A DNA stretch of 64,000 bases from Vibrio tubiashii ATCC 19109 (GCF_000772105.1 NZ_CP009354.1:1302001-1366000); one strand, 5' to 3'. Positions 18,423 to 28,247 are shown, counted from the first letter of the stretch. Program-made: numbers and translations. The notes: generated by a model not told the origin, from the sequence alone.

Positions 18423-19345
18423 TCTATTGGTTGGCCTTGATTCTTGGTGGATTGACCTTGCTGGTGGCGTTTTGGCCAAGAAAAAGCGAGCAAAAAAACT
18501 ACTATTTGGAAGAAGCAAACACATCATTAATGGTTAGTTCCATTGATGAAGCTCAACAAGCGGTTGACCTTAAAGCGCTATCTGACAAAACCTTCATCGA
18601 TGTATTGAAAGCAAGAAGCAAAAACGTAAAGCGTCAGTTAGGCAAAATGGCTGAGGTGAAATTGACGATCTTTAGCCTCGTCTTAGTGATTGGTGGAATA
18701 GTGCTCAACAATAAGTATTTGCAGACAAACTTGTTGGTGGTCGTTTCAAGCGTGTTAGTGCTTGGCTGGGTATTTGGCTATTTATGGTTGCAAAAGCGTC
18801 AGCGTCAGGCTTTCGAAAGTGCCTTCCCTGATGCGTTAAATATGCTTTCTAGTGCGGTAAGTTCGGGTGAGAGTATTATGCATGCCATCATCTATGTCGG
18901 ACGTACTCTACAGGGTGAAGTTGGTAATGAATTTAAGCGTATGGGGGAGAGGCTTCAGCTCGGAGAAACACCAGACAATGTATTTCGTAAATCTTGTGAC
19001 CGCTTTCCTTATCCTTCTTTCTATTTTTTCGTTATAACCTTGCGCGCAAACATGCAGCGTGGCGGTCAGTTGAAAGATGTTATTGCGCGCTTAAATCGAC
19101 TGATGTTCGATGCGAGAGCAATAGAGAAGAAAAAATACGCTCTGACTGCGGAAGCGCGGATGTCAGCGAAGATCGTCGCGGTGATCCCTTTTTCTGTGCT
19201 GTTCTTGCTCCAGTTTGTTAGTCCTGACAATTTTGAGTTCTTGCTATTTGATCCGGCAGGAAAACCCATCCTTTACTACTTGATTGGCAGTGAATTTATC
19301 GGTCTGTTGATTGTTTGGATGTTGATGAGAGGGGCGCAAAAATAA
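18419..19345 (+). CDS. tadB: Tad inner-membrane platform protein TadB
   Basis: A GspF-domain membrane protein that forms the assembly platform with TadC. A first hydrophobic helix is followed by a cytoplasmic stretch, two helices around residues 85-125, the GspF-like core (FPDALNMLSSAVSSGESI) and two C-terminal helices. The 308 aa are typical. The start overlaps tadA (ATGA) and the stop overlaps tadC (TAATG). Confidence 0.92.
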   Translation: MIYWLALILGGLTLLVAFWPRKSEQKNYYLEEANTSLMVSSIDEAQQAVDLKALSDKTFIDVLKARSKNVKRQLGKMAEVKLTIFSLVLVIGGIVLNNKYLQTNLLVVVSSVLVLGWVFGYLWLQKRQRQAFESAFPDALNMLSSAVSSGESIMHAIIYVGRTLQGEVGNEFKRMGERLQLGETPDNVFRKSCDRFPYPSFYFFVITLRANMQRGGQLKDVIARLNRLMFDARAIEKKKYALTAEARMSAKIVAVIPFSVLFLLQFVSPDNFEFLLFDPAGKPILYYLIGSEFIGLLIVWMLMRGAQK

Positions 19346-20238
19346 TGTCAGCGCATTTGATCATTTTTATCACCCTTGTGCTTATCACCCTAGGTATCGC
19401 GATTGTTGGTTACCAGATCTGGAGTACGGCCAAGCGTCGTAAGATGCTAAAAACCTACGCGTTACTGGACGATAAAAGCCAAGAAAAGAAGCACGATACT
19501 GATAGCCATCTAGAACAGGCATTAGAAAAACTGACTTCTTCATTCTCTTCTCAGGAAGATGACATTAAGGAGAAGTTAGAGGAGGCTGGCCTACACAATC
19601 AGAATTTAGCTAAGTACTACATGCACTTTAAGTATGGGGTATCAATACTCGGTGTTTTTCTTATCTACCTTGTAGCAAATATGTACTCATTGCCTTCTTC
19701 AAAAATGATAGCGGGTATGGCCGTTTGGTTTATTGCGTGTATCATTATTCCTGACTCGTTACTCGCGGCAAAAAAGAAGGCGCGCCAGCAACGTATTTCC
19801 GGACAGTTACCTTATTTGCTTGATCTGATGGCCATTTGTGTTCAAACCGGCATGACGCTAGAAGCAACGATTAAGTATCTCTCTTTAGAGCTAAGGGCGT
19901 TTGATAAAGAACTTGCTCTGCTACTGACTAAAGTGGATGACCGGGCAAAAATTGTCAGTCTAGAGAGGGCACTAGACGAACTGTATGAAAAACTGCCGAC
20001 TCCTGAGATCCGTAGTTTTGTCATGACCTTAAAACAGAGCCTGCAATATGGCTCATCCATTTATCAAGTGCTGACCACGCTTGCGTCAGACATTCGTGAC
20101 GTCAACATGCTCGCGGCTGAAGAGCGCATTGGCAAACTGGCTGCAAAAATGTCTATGCCATTGATTGTATTCATCATGATGCCGATTGTGGTGATCATCT
20201 TGGCACCTGCTGTAATGAGGTTTATGGACCATGTATAA
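19345..20238 (+). CDS. tadC: Tad inner-membrane platform protein TadC
   Basis: The second GspF-type platform subunit. The core reads LPYLLDLMAICVQTGMTLEAT with later LKQSLQYGSS, and membrane helices lie at both ends. There are 297 aa from the ATG at 19345, which overlaps the tadB stop; an in-frame upstream TTG at 19315 lies inside tadB and has no better ribosome site. The last 8 bp overlap tadD. Confidence 0.92.
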   Translation: MSAHLIIFITLVLITLGIAIVGYQIWSTAKRRKMLKTYALLDDKSQEKKHDTDSHLEQALEKLTSSFSSQEDDIKEKLEEAGLHNQNLAKYYMHFKYGVSILGVFLIYLVANMYSLPSSKMIAGMAVWFIACIIIPDSLLAAKKKARQQRISGQLPYLLDLMAICVQTGMTLEATIKYLSLELRAFDKELALLLTKVDDRAKIVSLERALDELYEKLPTPEIRSFVMTLKQSLQYGSSIYQVLTTLASDIRDVNMLAAEERIGKLAAKMSMPLIVFIMMPIVVIILAPAVMRFMDHV

Positions 20239-20965
20239 ATTAATACTGTTATCAGCTTTGCTACTGAGTGGTTGCGCAACCACACAGACTTCAGACCCTA
20301 GTTCAGTGATTAATGCGAATAAAGAGCAGATGTATGTTGAAGCAAACAACCAGGAAAAGCTCATTGAGTTTTACAAGCAAGAGTTGCGCGAGCAGGAAAG
20401 TGCTGACATTCGTATCAAACTAGCGCGCACCTATTTAGCGATAGAGGACCCAGAGTCCGCAATTTTTGCTATCAGTCAACTTGATGAAAAATCGAAAGGT
20501 TTTGATGCTTATCTGATATTAGCCAAAGCTCACTTTCAGCTAGGAGAGATCGAACCGTCAGTTGAGAATGTATCCGCAGCGCTGTCGTTAAACCCTAAGA
20601 GTGGTGAAGCGTATAATCTTGCTGGCGTGTTAGCTGCGGTGGAAGGGAAATTTGAGCTAGCGGAGCAGAACTTCATCGAGGCAAGAAAACTGTTCTACAG
20701 CGATGACGCAGTGAAAAACAACCTAGCAACCTTGTATCTGATTCAGGGACATTACAAACGTAGTTACGACTTATTACTTTCTGTTTATCAGGCTAATCCA
20801 AAAGATGCCAAAACCGAAGCTAACCTCGTTATTGCTTTGGTGAAGTTAGGCGATCTCGACCAAGCTCAGCAAATGCTTGAAGACAAATATGATCCTAAAC
20901 AGACACAGCAAATCATAAATTCAATCCGCGTTGGTGATTTCAGCAATGCGAACTTTGAGTCTTAA
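20231..20965 (+). CDS. tadD: TPR lipoprotein TadD
   Basis: An outer-membrane lipoprotein (lipobox LLSGC, residues 11-15) with several tetratricopeptide repeats, for example around AYNLAGVLAAVEGKFELAEQNF and NNLATLYLIQGHYKRSYDL. In tad loci TadD acts as a PilF-like helper, probably for secretin assembly. The length of 244 aa fits. It starts inside the end of tadC. Confidence 0.87.
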   Translation: MYKLILLSALLLSGCATTQTSDPSSVINANKEQMYVEANNQEKLIEFYKQELREQESADIRIKLARTYLAIEDPESAIFAISQLDEKSKGFDAYLILAKAHFQLGEIEPSVENVSAALSLNPKSGEAYNLAGVLAAVEGKFELAEQNFIEARKLFYSDDAVKNNLATLYLIQGHYKRSYDLLLSVYQANPKDAKTEANLVIALVKLGDLDQAQQMLEDKYDPKQTQQIINSIRVGDFSNANFES

Positions 20966-20968
20966 ACC

Positions 20969-21499
20969 ATGTTAATTCTACGCAAACAACGCGGTGTAGC
21001 GTCTATAGAGTTTGGCCTTGGTTTTATGGCGTTTTTCTTGATGATTATGCTCTGGGCCGAAATGGGTTATTTGGCTTACGTTTCCTCCGCTAATGACCTT
21101 GCAATTGCTGAAGCTTCACGCAGTGCTAAAACCACCAATATGGCTGCTAGTCGAGGCTCACAGCAAACCCAGTTTATGGCTGAGTTCAAACGAATCATTC
21201 GTCAGCAAGCGGGTGTTCTTGGCAATATTATTGACCCTAACAAATACAAACTAACCGTACACTACTTTGCTTCTATTGATGAGTTAGGTCGTCACAATGG
21301 AGCGATTGATGACACCTGTTCACAGAACGAAAGTCAAAGTGAAGCGGAGTGCGGAAATCCAACAGACAGTGCGCTTGCGATATATAGAGTCGAATATGAC
21401 TACACGCCAATGCTCGCCTTCTTTATGCAAGGGAGCAGCAGCCTGACAAGAGAAGTCGTTGTAATTCAGGAGTTCGAGCGTGACCAATTTAAAATCTAA
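20969..21499 (+). CDS. tadE: Tad pseudopilin TadE
   Basis: A minor pilin-like protein. The N-terminus RGVASIEFGLGFMAFF is the TadE/TadF processing motif followed by a hydrophobic helix; the peptidase is presumably TadV. The globular part has two cysteines. Its 176 aa overlap tadF by 20 bp. Confidence 0.88.
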   Translation: MLILRKQRGVASIEFGLGFMAFFLMIMLWAEMGYLAYVSSANDLAIAEASRSAKTTNMAASRGSQQTQFMAEFKRIIRQQAGVLGNIIDPNKYKLTVHYFASIDELGRHNGAIDDTCSQNESQSEAECGNPTDSALAIYRVEYDYTPMLAFFMQGSSSLTREVVVIQEFERDQFKI

Positions 21500-22019
21500 C
21501 CAACGTGGTGTGTTCTCTATAGAGTTTGCTTTGCTTGGGGTCGTATTCTCAACCATGTTGATTTTTACTGCTGACATTGTGGGTAAACTCTCGGTGCAAG
21601 GAAAGCTAGATAGATTGTCTTATTCCCTAGTTAATGTGATCAAAGAGCGTACCCAGTTCTATGGTAAAGACAATTACGATATCGATAACAAGATGGTGAC
21701 CGATATTTATAAGATAGCCACTGGTTCAATGCAGAGAACCATGGGCAGTTATCAGGCCAGTAATGTGGGTGGCGAGTTTGAACTGCTTACTTTTGATCTT
21801 AACGGCAAGCCATCTTCGACGCGAATCTCCAAAGGCACCGGATGCGCTTTGGGACAAACAATCTCGCAGCAGGAAGACCTTTCTATGGTGACTTCATGGG
21901 GACGCCGAGCAACCCTCTATCGCGTGACCTTGTGTTACGAAACCGATAACTGGGCAGGGCCTTTATTTGATGAAGAGTTCACCACCATACAATCATCCTC
22001 TCTGATGATGGGGCGTTAA
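21480..22019 (+). CDS. tadF: Tad pseudopilin TadF
   Basis: A paralogue of TadE with the processing motif RGVFSIEFALLGVVFS and one helix, followed by a soluble part with a cysteine pair (GTGCALG, TLCYETD). There are 179 aa from a GTG at 21480 inside the end of tadE; no ATG precedes the motif. Confidence 0.86.
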   Translation: MTNLKSNQRGVFSIEFALLGVVFSTMLIFTADIVGKLSVQGKLDRLSYSLVNVIKERTQFYGKDNYDIDNKMVTDIYKIATGSMQRTMGSYQASNVGGEFELLTFDLNGKPSSTRISKGTGCALGQTISQQEDLSMVTSWGRRATLYRVTLCYETDNWAGPLFDEEFTTIQSSSLMMGR

Positions 22020-22021
22020 TC

Positions 22022-23305
22022 ATGCACAGTTCTAAAAGAAAGCAAGGTGGGCATGCCGCTCTGTTATTTGCTCTGACTATTCCCGGAATGTGGGGATTTT
22101 TCACGCTCGCCATTGACGGTTCGCGCGCACTGCAAACCAAAGCTAGGTTAGGGGATGCCTCTGAAGTTGCCGCCTTGGCCTTAGCGGCGAGAAATAGCTC
22201 AAATCTTAGCGAGAACAAAAAATTAGCTGAAGATTACATTAGTACATATGTGACTGACTCGGATATCTCGATTACTAAGGTTGAAAGAAGTGAGTGTCAC
22301 GTATCCGAGAATCTCGATTGTGATGGTGCCAACCGATATTCACAGTATTCGCTAGAAGTGTCGATCAACCAAGATGCTTGGCTACCAACACAAGAATTTG
22401 TCGGTTTTGGTGACAACTATGATGTCGCGCATGCAGCGACGGCCCGCAAGTATCAAGGCGACAGTATCGATGTGTCGTTTGTTATGGATTACTCCGGTTC
22501 AATGAATGAAAGGTGGCAAGGTAAACCGAAATACAAACATGTTCGTGACATCATCAATTCTGTACTGAAAGAGTTAGAAAGTTATCAGGGCATACAAGAG
22601 ATCAAAAACAAGGTTTCCTTAGTCCCTTATTCAGAGTTTACAGCGCGACCAAAAGACAATTTTTCTTGTGGCTGGGGGAAACCTAAGCCTATGAAGTTTG
22701 TTGATGAGCTCTACTACAAAAAAAAGAACGGTAAATACAAACTTGATGCGCAGAAAACGGTTGATAGATGGCAGCAAAGCCGAGCGAATGACAAAAATAT
22801 GGTATGCGCCCATAACTTATATGATAGCTCTACTACTCGATATAAGAACGTTTCATTTACCGATAACTTCGACCTACTGAGATCTGAGATGAACAAATTT
22901 AGCCCAGGAGGAGCTACGGCTTCTTACCAAGGGATCATCAAATCGGCCCAGTACTTTGAACAGTTATCCGATCCTAACCCACGCCAGCTTATGGTTATTT
23001 TATCTGATGGTGATGATACTAACGGTGGCAATGGCCCTATGAGTCGTCATGAACCTGTGCCAACCAAAGCCCTTATTAACCAGGGTCTGTGCAATGATAT
23101 TCGCGCAGAGCTAAATAGCCGTAAAACATCGGACAATCGACCTGTGACATTCCAAATCGCTTTGATCGGATTTGACTATAAAGTAGGGAGAAACCCATTA
23201 ACTCAATGTGTTGGCGAAGACAATGTCTATGATGCCGCTAACCCTGATGAACTCTTAGACATCATCCTTAACCTAATTTCAGAAGAAATCGGACACTTAA
23301 AATGA
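22022..23305 (+). CDS. tadG: Tad protein TadG with von Willebrand A domain
   Basis: A membrane-anchored protein needed for pilus production in other bacteria. The N-terminus QGGHAALLFALTIPGMWGFF is a TadE-like hydrophobic segment. A vWA domain from about residue 150 carries the MIDAS motif DYSGSMN and VILSDGDDTNGG. The 427 aa include several cysteines. It follows tadF after 2 bp and overlaps the next gene by 4 bp. Confidence 0.88.
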   Translation: MHSSKRKQGGHAALLFALTIPGMWGFFTLAIDGSRALQTKARLGDASEVAALALAARNSSNLSENKKLAEDYISTYVTDSDISITKVERSECHVSENLDCDGANRYSQYSLEVSINQDAWLPTQEFVGFGDNYDVAHAATARKYQGDSIDVSFVMDYSGSMNERWQGKPKYKHVRDIINSVLKELESYQGIQEIKNKVSLVPYSEFTARPKDNFSCGWGKPKPMKFVDELYYKKKNGKYKLDAQKTVDRWQQSRANDKNMVCAHNLYDSSTTRYKNVSFTDNFDLLRSEMNKFSPGGATASYQGIIKSAQYFEQLSDPNPRQLMVILSDGDDTNGGNGPMSRHEPVPTKALINQGLCNDIRAELNSRKTSDNRPVTFQIALIGFDYKVGRNPLTQCVGEDNVYDAANPDELLDIILNLISEEIGHLK

Positions 23306-23934
23306 TCTTTAAATTCAACAAGCTCTTTATTGTTTCGGCTCTCGTTTCTAGCTCAACAGTCATCGCCAATGACGCTAGTAACATTGCATTTGAACAGGTA
23401 TGCGGAACTCAATCAGGAGCGACGTATATTCAGGTTGAGTCTGGTACGGCGGTTTCTGTCATTCCGAATGCAGGAAATATGTATCAGGTGCAAACTGAAG
23501 CAAAAGAGCTAGACACTCGTCACTTTGTCGATCGTCTCGCCAGCCAGTTTGCTCTTGAGCGAGAGTGTGCCGAGTACTTAGTCAATAATGGTCAATTTAT
23601 TTCTGGTCAGTATGGTGATCTGTTAGCGAGTGTTTATTTTGACTTTGACCGTGCGAATCTAACGCCAGTGTCGAAGCAAATACTTGACCGCATCATTGAA
23701 ATAGCGGACTCACCAAGTAATGAGTTTGTATTGACTGGGCACACCGACAGCACAGGGCCACAGGAGTATAACTTTCAGTTGGGCTTAAAGCGCGCAGGCA
23801 GTGTGCAGGCTTATTTATCAGAGCTGGGGCTAGATAACACTCAGATTGATTCAAAAGGTGAAACAGAGCCCAAGGCGAGTAATACCACTTCACAAGGGCG
23901 CGAACAAAATCGCCGTGTTGAAGTTACGTTATAG
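23302..23934 (+). CDS. OmpA-family peptidoglycan-binding protein of the tad operon
   Basis: A secreted protein of 210 aa with a signal peptide ending near VIA/N (residue 23). The C-terminal OmpA-like domain holds the peptidoglycan-binding motif TGHTDSTGPQEYNFQLGLKR and REQNRRVEV. The N-terminal half is specific to this gene and unrecognised. Its start overlaps tadG, so it belongs to the pilus operon and may anchor the machine to the cell wall. Confidence 0.88.
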   Translation: MIFKFNKLFIVSALVSSSTVIANDASNIAFEQVCGTQSGATYIQVESGTAVSVIPNAGNMYQVQTEAKELDTRHFVDRLASQFALERECAEYLVNNGQFISGQYGDLLASVYFDFDRANLTPVSKQILDRIIEIADSPSNEFVLTGHTDSTGPQEYNFQLGLKRAGSVQAYLSELGLDNTQIDSKGETEPKASNTTSQGREQNRRVEVTL

Positions 23935-23939
23935 GTAAT

Positions 23940-23965
23940 AAATGAGGCGCTAAGGCGCCTCATTT
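23940..23965. terminator. Bidirectional terminator between the tad and ynj operons
   Basis: An 11-bp perfect stem (AAATGAGGCGC paired with GCGCCTCATTT) has a TAAG loop. The last codon of the convergent gene overlaps the hairpin. Confidence 0.8.
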
Positions 23966-24564
23966 AATGTTTGAAAGCCAGAATAAATACGGGTGAAAGT
24001 CGTAAACCAGCATGCAGCACCAAAGAGGAAAGCGATAACAGCGAAATGTTGAGGCAATAGGCAAAACAGTATAAAGCAGCCTATTGTCTCGGTTCCTTCG
24101 GTGAGCCCACTCATGTAATAGAGTGACTTATTCTTATACACAGGGTTGTCGATGCCGCGTTTTCCGGCCATCACCGCAAAAGCTAAAAAACTTGTCCCCG
24201 TACCGATAAAAGAAAAAATCAAAAACGCTCCGGCAACGGCGTTTTGCTCTGGGTTGGCAAGCACAAAGCCAAATGGGATCAGCGAGTAAAATAGAAAATC
24301 TAAGCTAATATCGAGAAAGCCGCCCGCATCCGAAATCCCTTGAATACGTGCCAATGCTCCATCAAGTCCATCACATATCCGATTGAGCAGCACAAAGACC
24401 AGAGCTAGTGTGTATTGCTCTGCAATCAAAGCAGGAAAGGCTAAACAACCTAAGGCAAAGCCAAACAGTGTTGTCTGATTTGCGGTAACCCCAAGCTTAT
24501 CCAGTACCTTGGCTGACTGAGCTAAAGGCCAACGAATAACTTTGATACTAAAACGATCAAGCAT
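23950..24564 (-). CDS. ynjF: CDP-alcohol phosphatidyltransferase family protein (YnjF-like)
   Basis: A membrane enzyme of the CDP-alcohol phosphatidyltransferase family, 204 aa with about six helices. The active-site run contains DGLDGALAR then GGFLDISLD. By my count the spacing after AR is 7 residues before the Gly, not the usual 8. The ATG at 24564 is preferred over an upstream start at 24621, which lies deep inside the previous gene. It is the last gene of an operon with the ABC importer; the same association exists in E. coli ynjBCDEF. The alcohol substrate is unknown. Confidence 0.8.
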   Translation of the reverse strand: MLDRFSIKVIRWPLAQSAKVLDKLGVTANQTTLFGFALGCLAFPALIAEQYTLALVFVLLNRICDGLDGALARIQGISDAGGFLDISLDFLFYSLIPFGFVLANPEQNAVAGAFLIFSFIGTGTSFLAFAVMAGKRGIDNPVYKNKSLYYMSGLTEGTETIGCFILFCLLPQHFAVIAFLFGAACWFTTFTRIYSGFQTLNEAP

Positions 24565-25204
24565 GTTTTGCCTCCCACGGCCAAGTGATGCAGCGACTAT
24601 CAGCTGGAACATCTTCGTCATCGTGAGTGACCATCAAGGCAGGAATATTAGCCGCTTTTAATTGGTCAACGACCCAAGCGCGAAATTGCTCGCGCAATTC
24701 TTTATCTAATTTGCTGTAGGGCTCGTCTAACAAAGCAACTTTAGGTTGTGCCAACAGCATACGAGTTAAAGCAATACGAGCACGTTGACCGCCCGAGATC
24801 TGATCGGGAAACGACTCAGCAAGTTTAGATAATGAAATGTTCTTCAGTGCTTGTAGTGCTTGTTCTTTTCTCCGAGTCCCTTTAATCGAATCAGGTAGCG
24901 CAAACGCTAAGTTTTCCCACACGGTTAAATGGGGAAAGAGTAAGTCATCTTGGAACAGGATACCAACCTGACGCTTGTGGGCAGGCATGCTATCAAGGCG
25001 TTGCTCGCTCAAAGTGATAGAGCCTGAATAATCAAACTCCGAGGATAAATGGCCTGCAATCGCATCAAGCAAGGTGGATTTACCACAGCCACTTGGGCCC
25101 ATTAATGTAACAATCTCTCCCGGCTCGACGGTTAGGTTGAATTCAGAGAAAAGGGCATCGCCATTGGTTTTATGGATGGCGAGGTTTTCGAGACAAAGAC
25201 TCAT
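24557..25204 (-). CDS. ynjD: ABC transporter ATP-binding protein (YnjD-like)
   Basis: The ATPase of a thiamine/iron-type importer. Walker A is MGPSGCGKSTLL, the signature is ISGGQRARIALTR, Walker B is VALLDEPYSKLD and the H-loop is MVTHDDEDV. At 215 aa it lacks the extra C-terminal domain of longer importers. It overlaps the permease by 35 bp and the phosphatidyltransferase by 8 bp. Confidence 0.9.
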   Translation of the reverse strand: MSLCLENLAIHKTNGDALFSEFNLTVEPGEIVTLMGPSGCGKSTLLDAIAGHLSSEFDYSGSITLSEQRLDSMPAHKRQVGILFQDDLLFPHLTVWENLAFALPDSIKGTRRKEQALQALKNISLSKLAESFPDQISGGQRARIALTRMLLAQPKVALLDEPYSKLDKELREQFRAWVVDQLKAANIPALMVTHDDEDVPADSRCITWPWEAKHA

Positions 25205-26885
25205 TTGGTAGTAAACCTTTAATAGTCAAACGGCGATACTTAACATGAAGTCGGCTAAGTAGAATCGCAAAAGAGAAAAACAGTAGCGGCAAGATAGCTT
25301 GCCAAATAGCATAAATAGCAGTAACGCGGCGGTCGAAGCCACTGGATAGAGCGACAGCTTCAGTCGTTATTGTGCTGATACGCCCCGCTCCCAACACCAG
25401 AGTAGGGAGGTACTGCGCGAGACTCACACTAATGCCAACAGCCCAAGCAAACGCGATGGCAGGCAGTAGTAATGGCAGTTTAACTTTCAACCAAGCCTGC
25501 AACGGAGATTTGCCTAAGCTCAAGGCAACGCGCGTAAGCCCGTCGTCAAAGCTGCGCCATGGTCCATCGAGAGAGAGATAAACGAATGGGAAAGCGAAAA
25601 ATACATGAGCCCAACAGACCCAAAACAAATACGCCTCACTGTTTAAATACAAAGTGACGATCTGCATACCAAACAGAACTGACAATTGCGGGATGAGCAT
25701 AGGGATCGCAATGACATACCCCGGTACCTGCCAACGATAACGTAGACGATACTCATGAGCGATCAGTGCTAATACTAAACTCACTGTCGCACAGACAAGC
25801 GCGATGATTAGACTCTGCTCTAGCGTGCCTAAAATACCTTGCCATTCATACTGCCAAAATCGCAGACTAAACTTGGACGGTAGGAGGTCTGGAAAACGCC
25901 AGCGCTGTGCGAAACTCCAAATAATCAATAGCGGAATTATCGCTAAGGTTAATCCTCCTACTGCAAAGAAAAGGCTTTTTCCCGGTAATTTGCCCCCTTT
26001 TCTGCCTGAATATTGCCAAGCCTTAAAGCCTTTGGTTATTGTCCATTCGACCAAGCGAGCAAAACCAATCAATAGCGTTGCGATTGCGAATAAAACCACA
26101 GCACCCGCTGCTGCACGAGGGAGCAGTGATAAGTCTGGATCATTGAACCATTGCCAGACCAAGACGGCAAATGTTGGAGGGTTGGTTGGTCCTACAATAA
26201 GGGCAACATCAACCACAGACAAACTGTAAGCGATCACAGCGAGCATCGGGAAGCGTAGCTTAGCAAACCACTGCGGGAAGAGACATTTCCACCAAGTTTG
26301 GGCGGAACTATAGCCCATGGCATGACTGACCTTTTCAGTCTGCTCCACATTTAACTGCTGGAGAATTGGGATACTCATTAGAAGTAAGAAAGGGACTTCT
26401 TTGATCGCCAACATAACAATTAAGCCAAGTGCATAAGGGTCTTTGACCAATAGCGCCAAGTCATCAACCGTTTGCCCGTTAGGGTCATAACCAAACAAAT
26501 CATGTAAGAGACGCGCGCCCATTCCCGTTGGTGCAAACAAGAAAGCGAAACCAATAGCGAAGGCAACGTGAGGCATAGCGAGTAGCGGAGATAAGCTCAA
26601 TTCAATCTTGCGCCAAAACGGACTCTTCCATGCAGATTGCAAAATGGCAAAGGTGATCAAACAGGCAAGGTAGCTACTCACAATCGCACTATAAACCGTT
26701 AACCCGATTGACTGCCAAACACCAGCCCACCCAAACACAGCAGAGAAGCCGTCAATGGAAAACTGATTTAAGCCAATCGGGGGGATATACCCAAGCGCAG
26801 AGACCAACACACCAAGCAAACCTGGTAGGGTAGGCACTATACAAACGACGATAATGACTAAATAAAGCGCTCTTAACATGTGCAA
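25170..26885 (-). CDS. ynjC: ABC transporter permease, two fused domains (YnjC-like)
   Basis: One 571-aa polypeptide holds both permease halves, each with about six helices; the linker between them is near residues 275-310. Fused permeases of this kind occur in ThiP and YnjC. The presence of a CDP-alcohol phosphatidyltransferase in the same operon favours YnjC. It starts 18 bp after the binding-protein gene. Confidence 0.87.
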   Translation of the reverse strand: MHMLRALYLVIIVVCIVPTLPGLLGVLVSALGYIPPIGLNQFSIDGFSAVFGWAGVWQSIGLTVYSAIVSSYLACLITFAILQSAWKSPFWRKIELSLSPLLAMPHVAFAIGFAFLFAPTGMGARLLHDLFGYDPNGQTVDDLALLVKDPYALGLIVMLAIKEVPFLLLMSIPILQQLNVEQTEKVSHAMGYSSAQTWWKCLFPQWFAKLRFPMLAVIAYSLSVVDVALIVGPTNPPTFAVLVWQWFNDPDLSLLPRAAAGAVVLFAIATLLIGFARLVEWTITKGFKAWQYSGRKGGKLPGKSLFFAVGGLTLAIIPLLIIWSFAQRWRFPDLLPSKFSLRFWQYEWQGILGTLEQSLIIALVCATVSLVLALIAHEYRLRYRWQVPGYVIAIPMLIPQLSVLFGMQIVTLYLNSEAYLFWVCWAHVFFAFPFVYLSLDGPWRSFDDGLTRVALSLGKSPLQAWLKVKLPLLLPAIAFAWAVGISVSLAQYLPTLVLGAGRISTITTEAVALSSGFDRRVTAIYAIWQAILPLLFFSFAILLSRLHVKYRRLTIKGLLPNESLSRKPRHP

Positions 26886-26903
26886 ACTCTAGGTTAACAG
26901 ACC

Positions 26904-28046
26904 CTAATTCCCGTAACGTTTTAGCCACTCTTTTTCTAAAGCGGCTTGCCAACTAGGATGAGGTTCAGCAATAGACTTAAATTGCTGGGTGTTCTTCGCA
27001 GAACCCGTCAAGAATTGGCTACTTAGTACAGAAGGATCGCCCCATACATTCAGATCACCTTTACGAGACTGCGCTTCTGGGCTGAGTAGGAAATTGACCG
27101 CGACTTGAGCGCCCGCACTCGCATTGGCATTCCAAGGAATAGCTAAGAAATGGATATTAGAAAGTGCACCCGCTTCCATTGAGTATGCCTTTGTTGTGTC
27201 TGCTAGGTTGCCACTCGCTTGTGCGGAAAATACCGCATTTGGATTGAATGTAATAGCGAGATCGATTTGACCATCATCAAGCAGCTGAACGGTTTCTGCT
27301 GTGCCTGCTGGGAACTGTTTACCACCACGCCAAGCGACTTTATGGAATTCATCAAGGTACGACCAAAGCGGCTCGGTCACAATAGCGAAGTTCTGCTCAG
27401 AAACAGGTTGCTGCAGAGAAGCATCATTGTTTGTCAGTTCGATCAGAAGCGCTTTCACAAAGCTTGTACCGTGAAATTCAGGTGGGCGAGGATAAGTAAT
27501 ACGGTTTGGGTAAGCTTTGGCATAGCTTTGCAACTCTGCAAATGATTGCGGTGGATTATTTAACGCTTTTTCATCATGGATAAAGACCAACTGACCAACC
27601 CCCCACGGCGCTTCTAAGCCCTCTGTTGGTTCGGAGAAGTCGACGTCGACTGGAAGCGATTTATCGACATATTGCCAACTAGGTAAACCCTCTACAAACG
27701 GACCAAATAGCAGCTGGTTGTCTTTCATCGATTTGAAGTTTTCACCATTAATCCAAACCATGTCGACACTACCACCGCTGTTTTTCCCCGCGGCCTTTTC
27801 GGCAATCAAACGTGATGTTGTCTCAGCAATATCGGTGACTTTGACATGTTTTAACGTGACATCGTATTGGGATTGAAGCTTATTGCCTGCCCATTGAATA
27901 TAGCGGTTTATTTCTTGGCTACCGCCCCAAGCATGGAAGTAGACGGTTTGTCCTTTCGCTTTTTCGACAACCTCTTGCCAAGTATCTGCTGCAAAAGCAG
28001 AAAGTGAAAAAACAAGTGAAGAAAGAAGAGTGATCAGCCTTGTCAT
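26904..28046 (-). CDS. ynjB: ABC transporter substrate-binding protein (YnjB-like)
   Basis: A periplasmic binding protein of the iron/thiamine/spermidine class. The 380 aa begin at the ATG at 28046 with AGGGAA upstream; the signal peptide ends at AFA/A (about residue 18). The mature N-terminus reads DTWQEVVEKAKGQTVYFHAWGGSQEIN. An upstream in-frame start at 28082 would add a non-signal extension. The ligand is not known for this family. Confidence 0.87.
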   Translation of the reverse strand: MTRLITLLSSLVFSLSAFAADTWQEVVEKAKGQTVYFHAWGGSQEINRYIQWAGNKLQSQYDVTLKHVKVTDIAETTSRLIAEKAAGKNSGGSVDMVWINGENFKSMKDNQLLFGPFVEGLPSWQYVDKSLPVDVDFSEPTEGLEAPWGVGQLVFIHDEKALNNPPQSFAELQSYAKAYPNRITYPRPPEFHGTSFVKALLIELTNNDASLQQPVSEQNFAIVTEPLWSYLDEFHKVAWRGGKQFPAGTAETVQLLDDGQIDLAITFNPNAVFSAQASGNLADTTKAYSMEAGALSNIHFLAIPWNANASAGAQVAVNFLLSPEAQSRKGDLNVWGDPSVLSSQFLTGSAKNTQQFKSIAEPHPSWQAALEKEWLKRYGN

Positions 28047-28195
28047 AATGTTCCCTGTAAGTTGAATAATTGTATCGGCCAATGGTAAAGACCGGAGTAA
28101 TGCAATTATTCATTCATTATGACTGAAAAAAGGCTTTTTTATTAACTATTTGACGCAATTGTTGACGAGATGTTTGAAAATTGTCTGATAGAAAC

Positions 28196-28224
28196 TAAAA
28201 AGCAGCCAATCTGGCTGCTTTTTT
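28196..28224. terminator. Terminator downstream of the META-domain lipoprotein gene
   Basis: The stem AGCAGCC/GGCTGCT with a five-base loop has A/T runs on both sides, so it can work in either direction; the gene it serves is on the minus strand. Confidence 0.8.
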
Positions 28225-28247
28225 AATCGGTACTTGAACGAAAAGAA

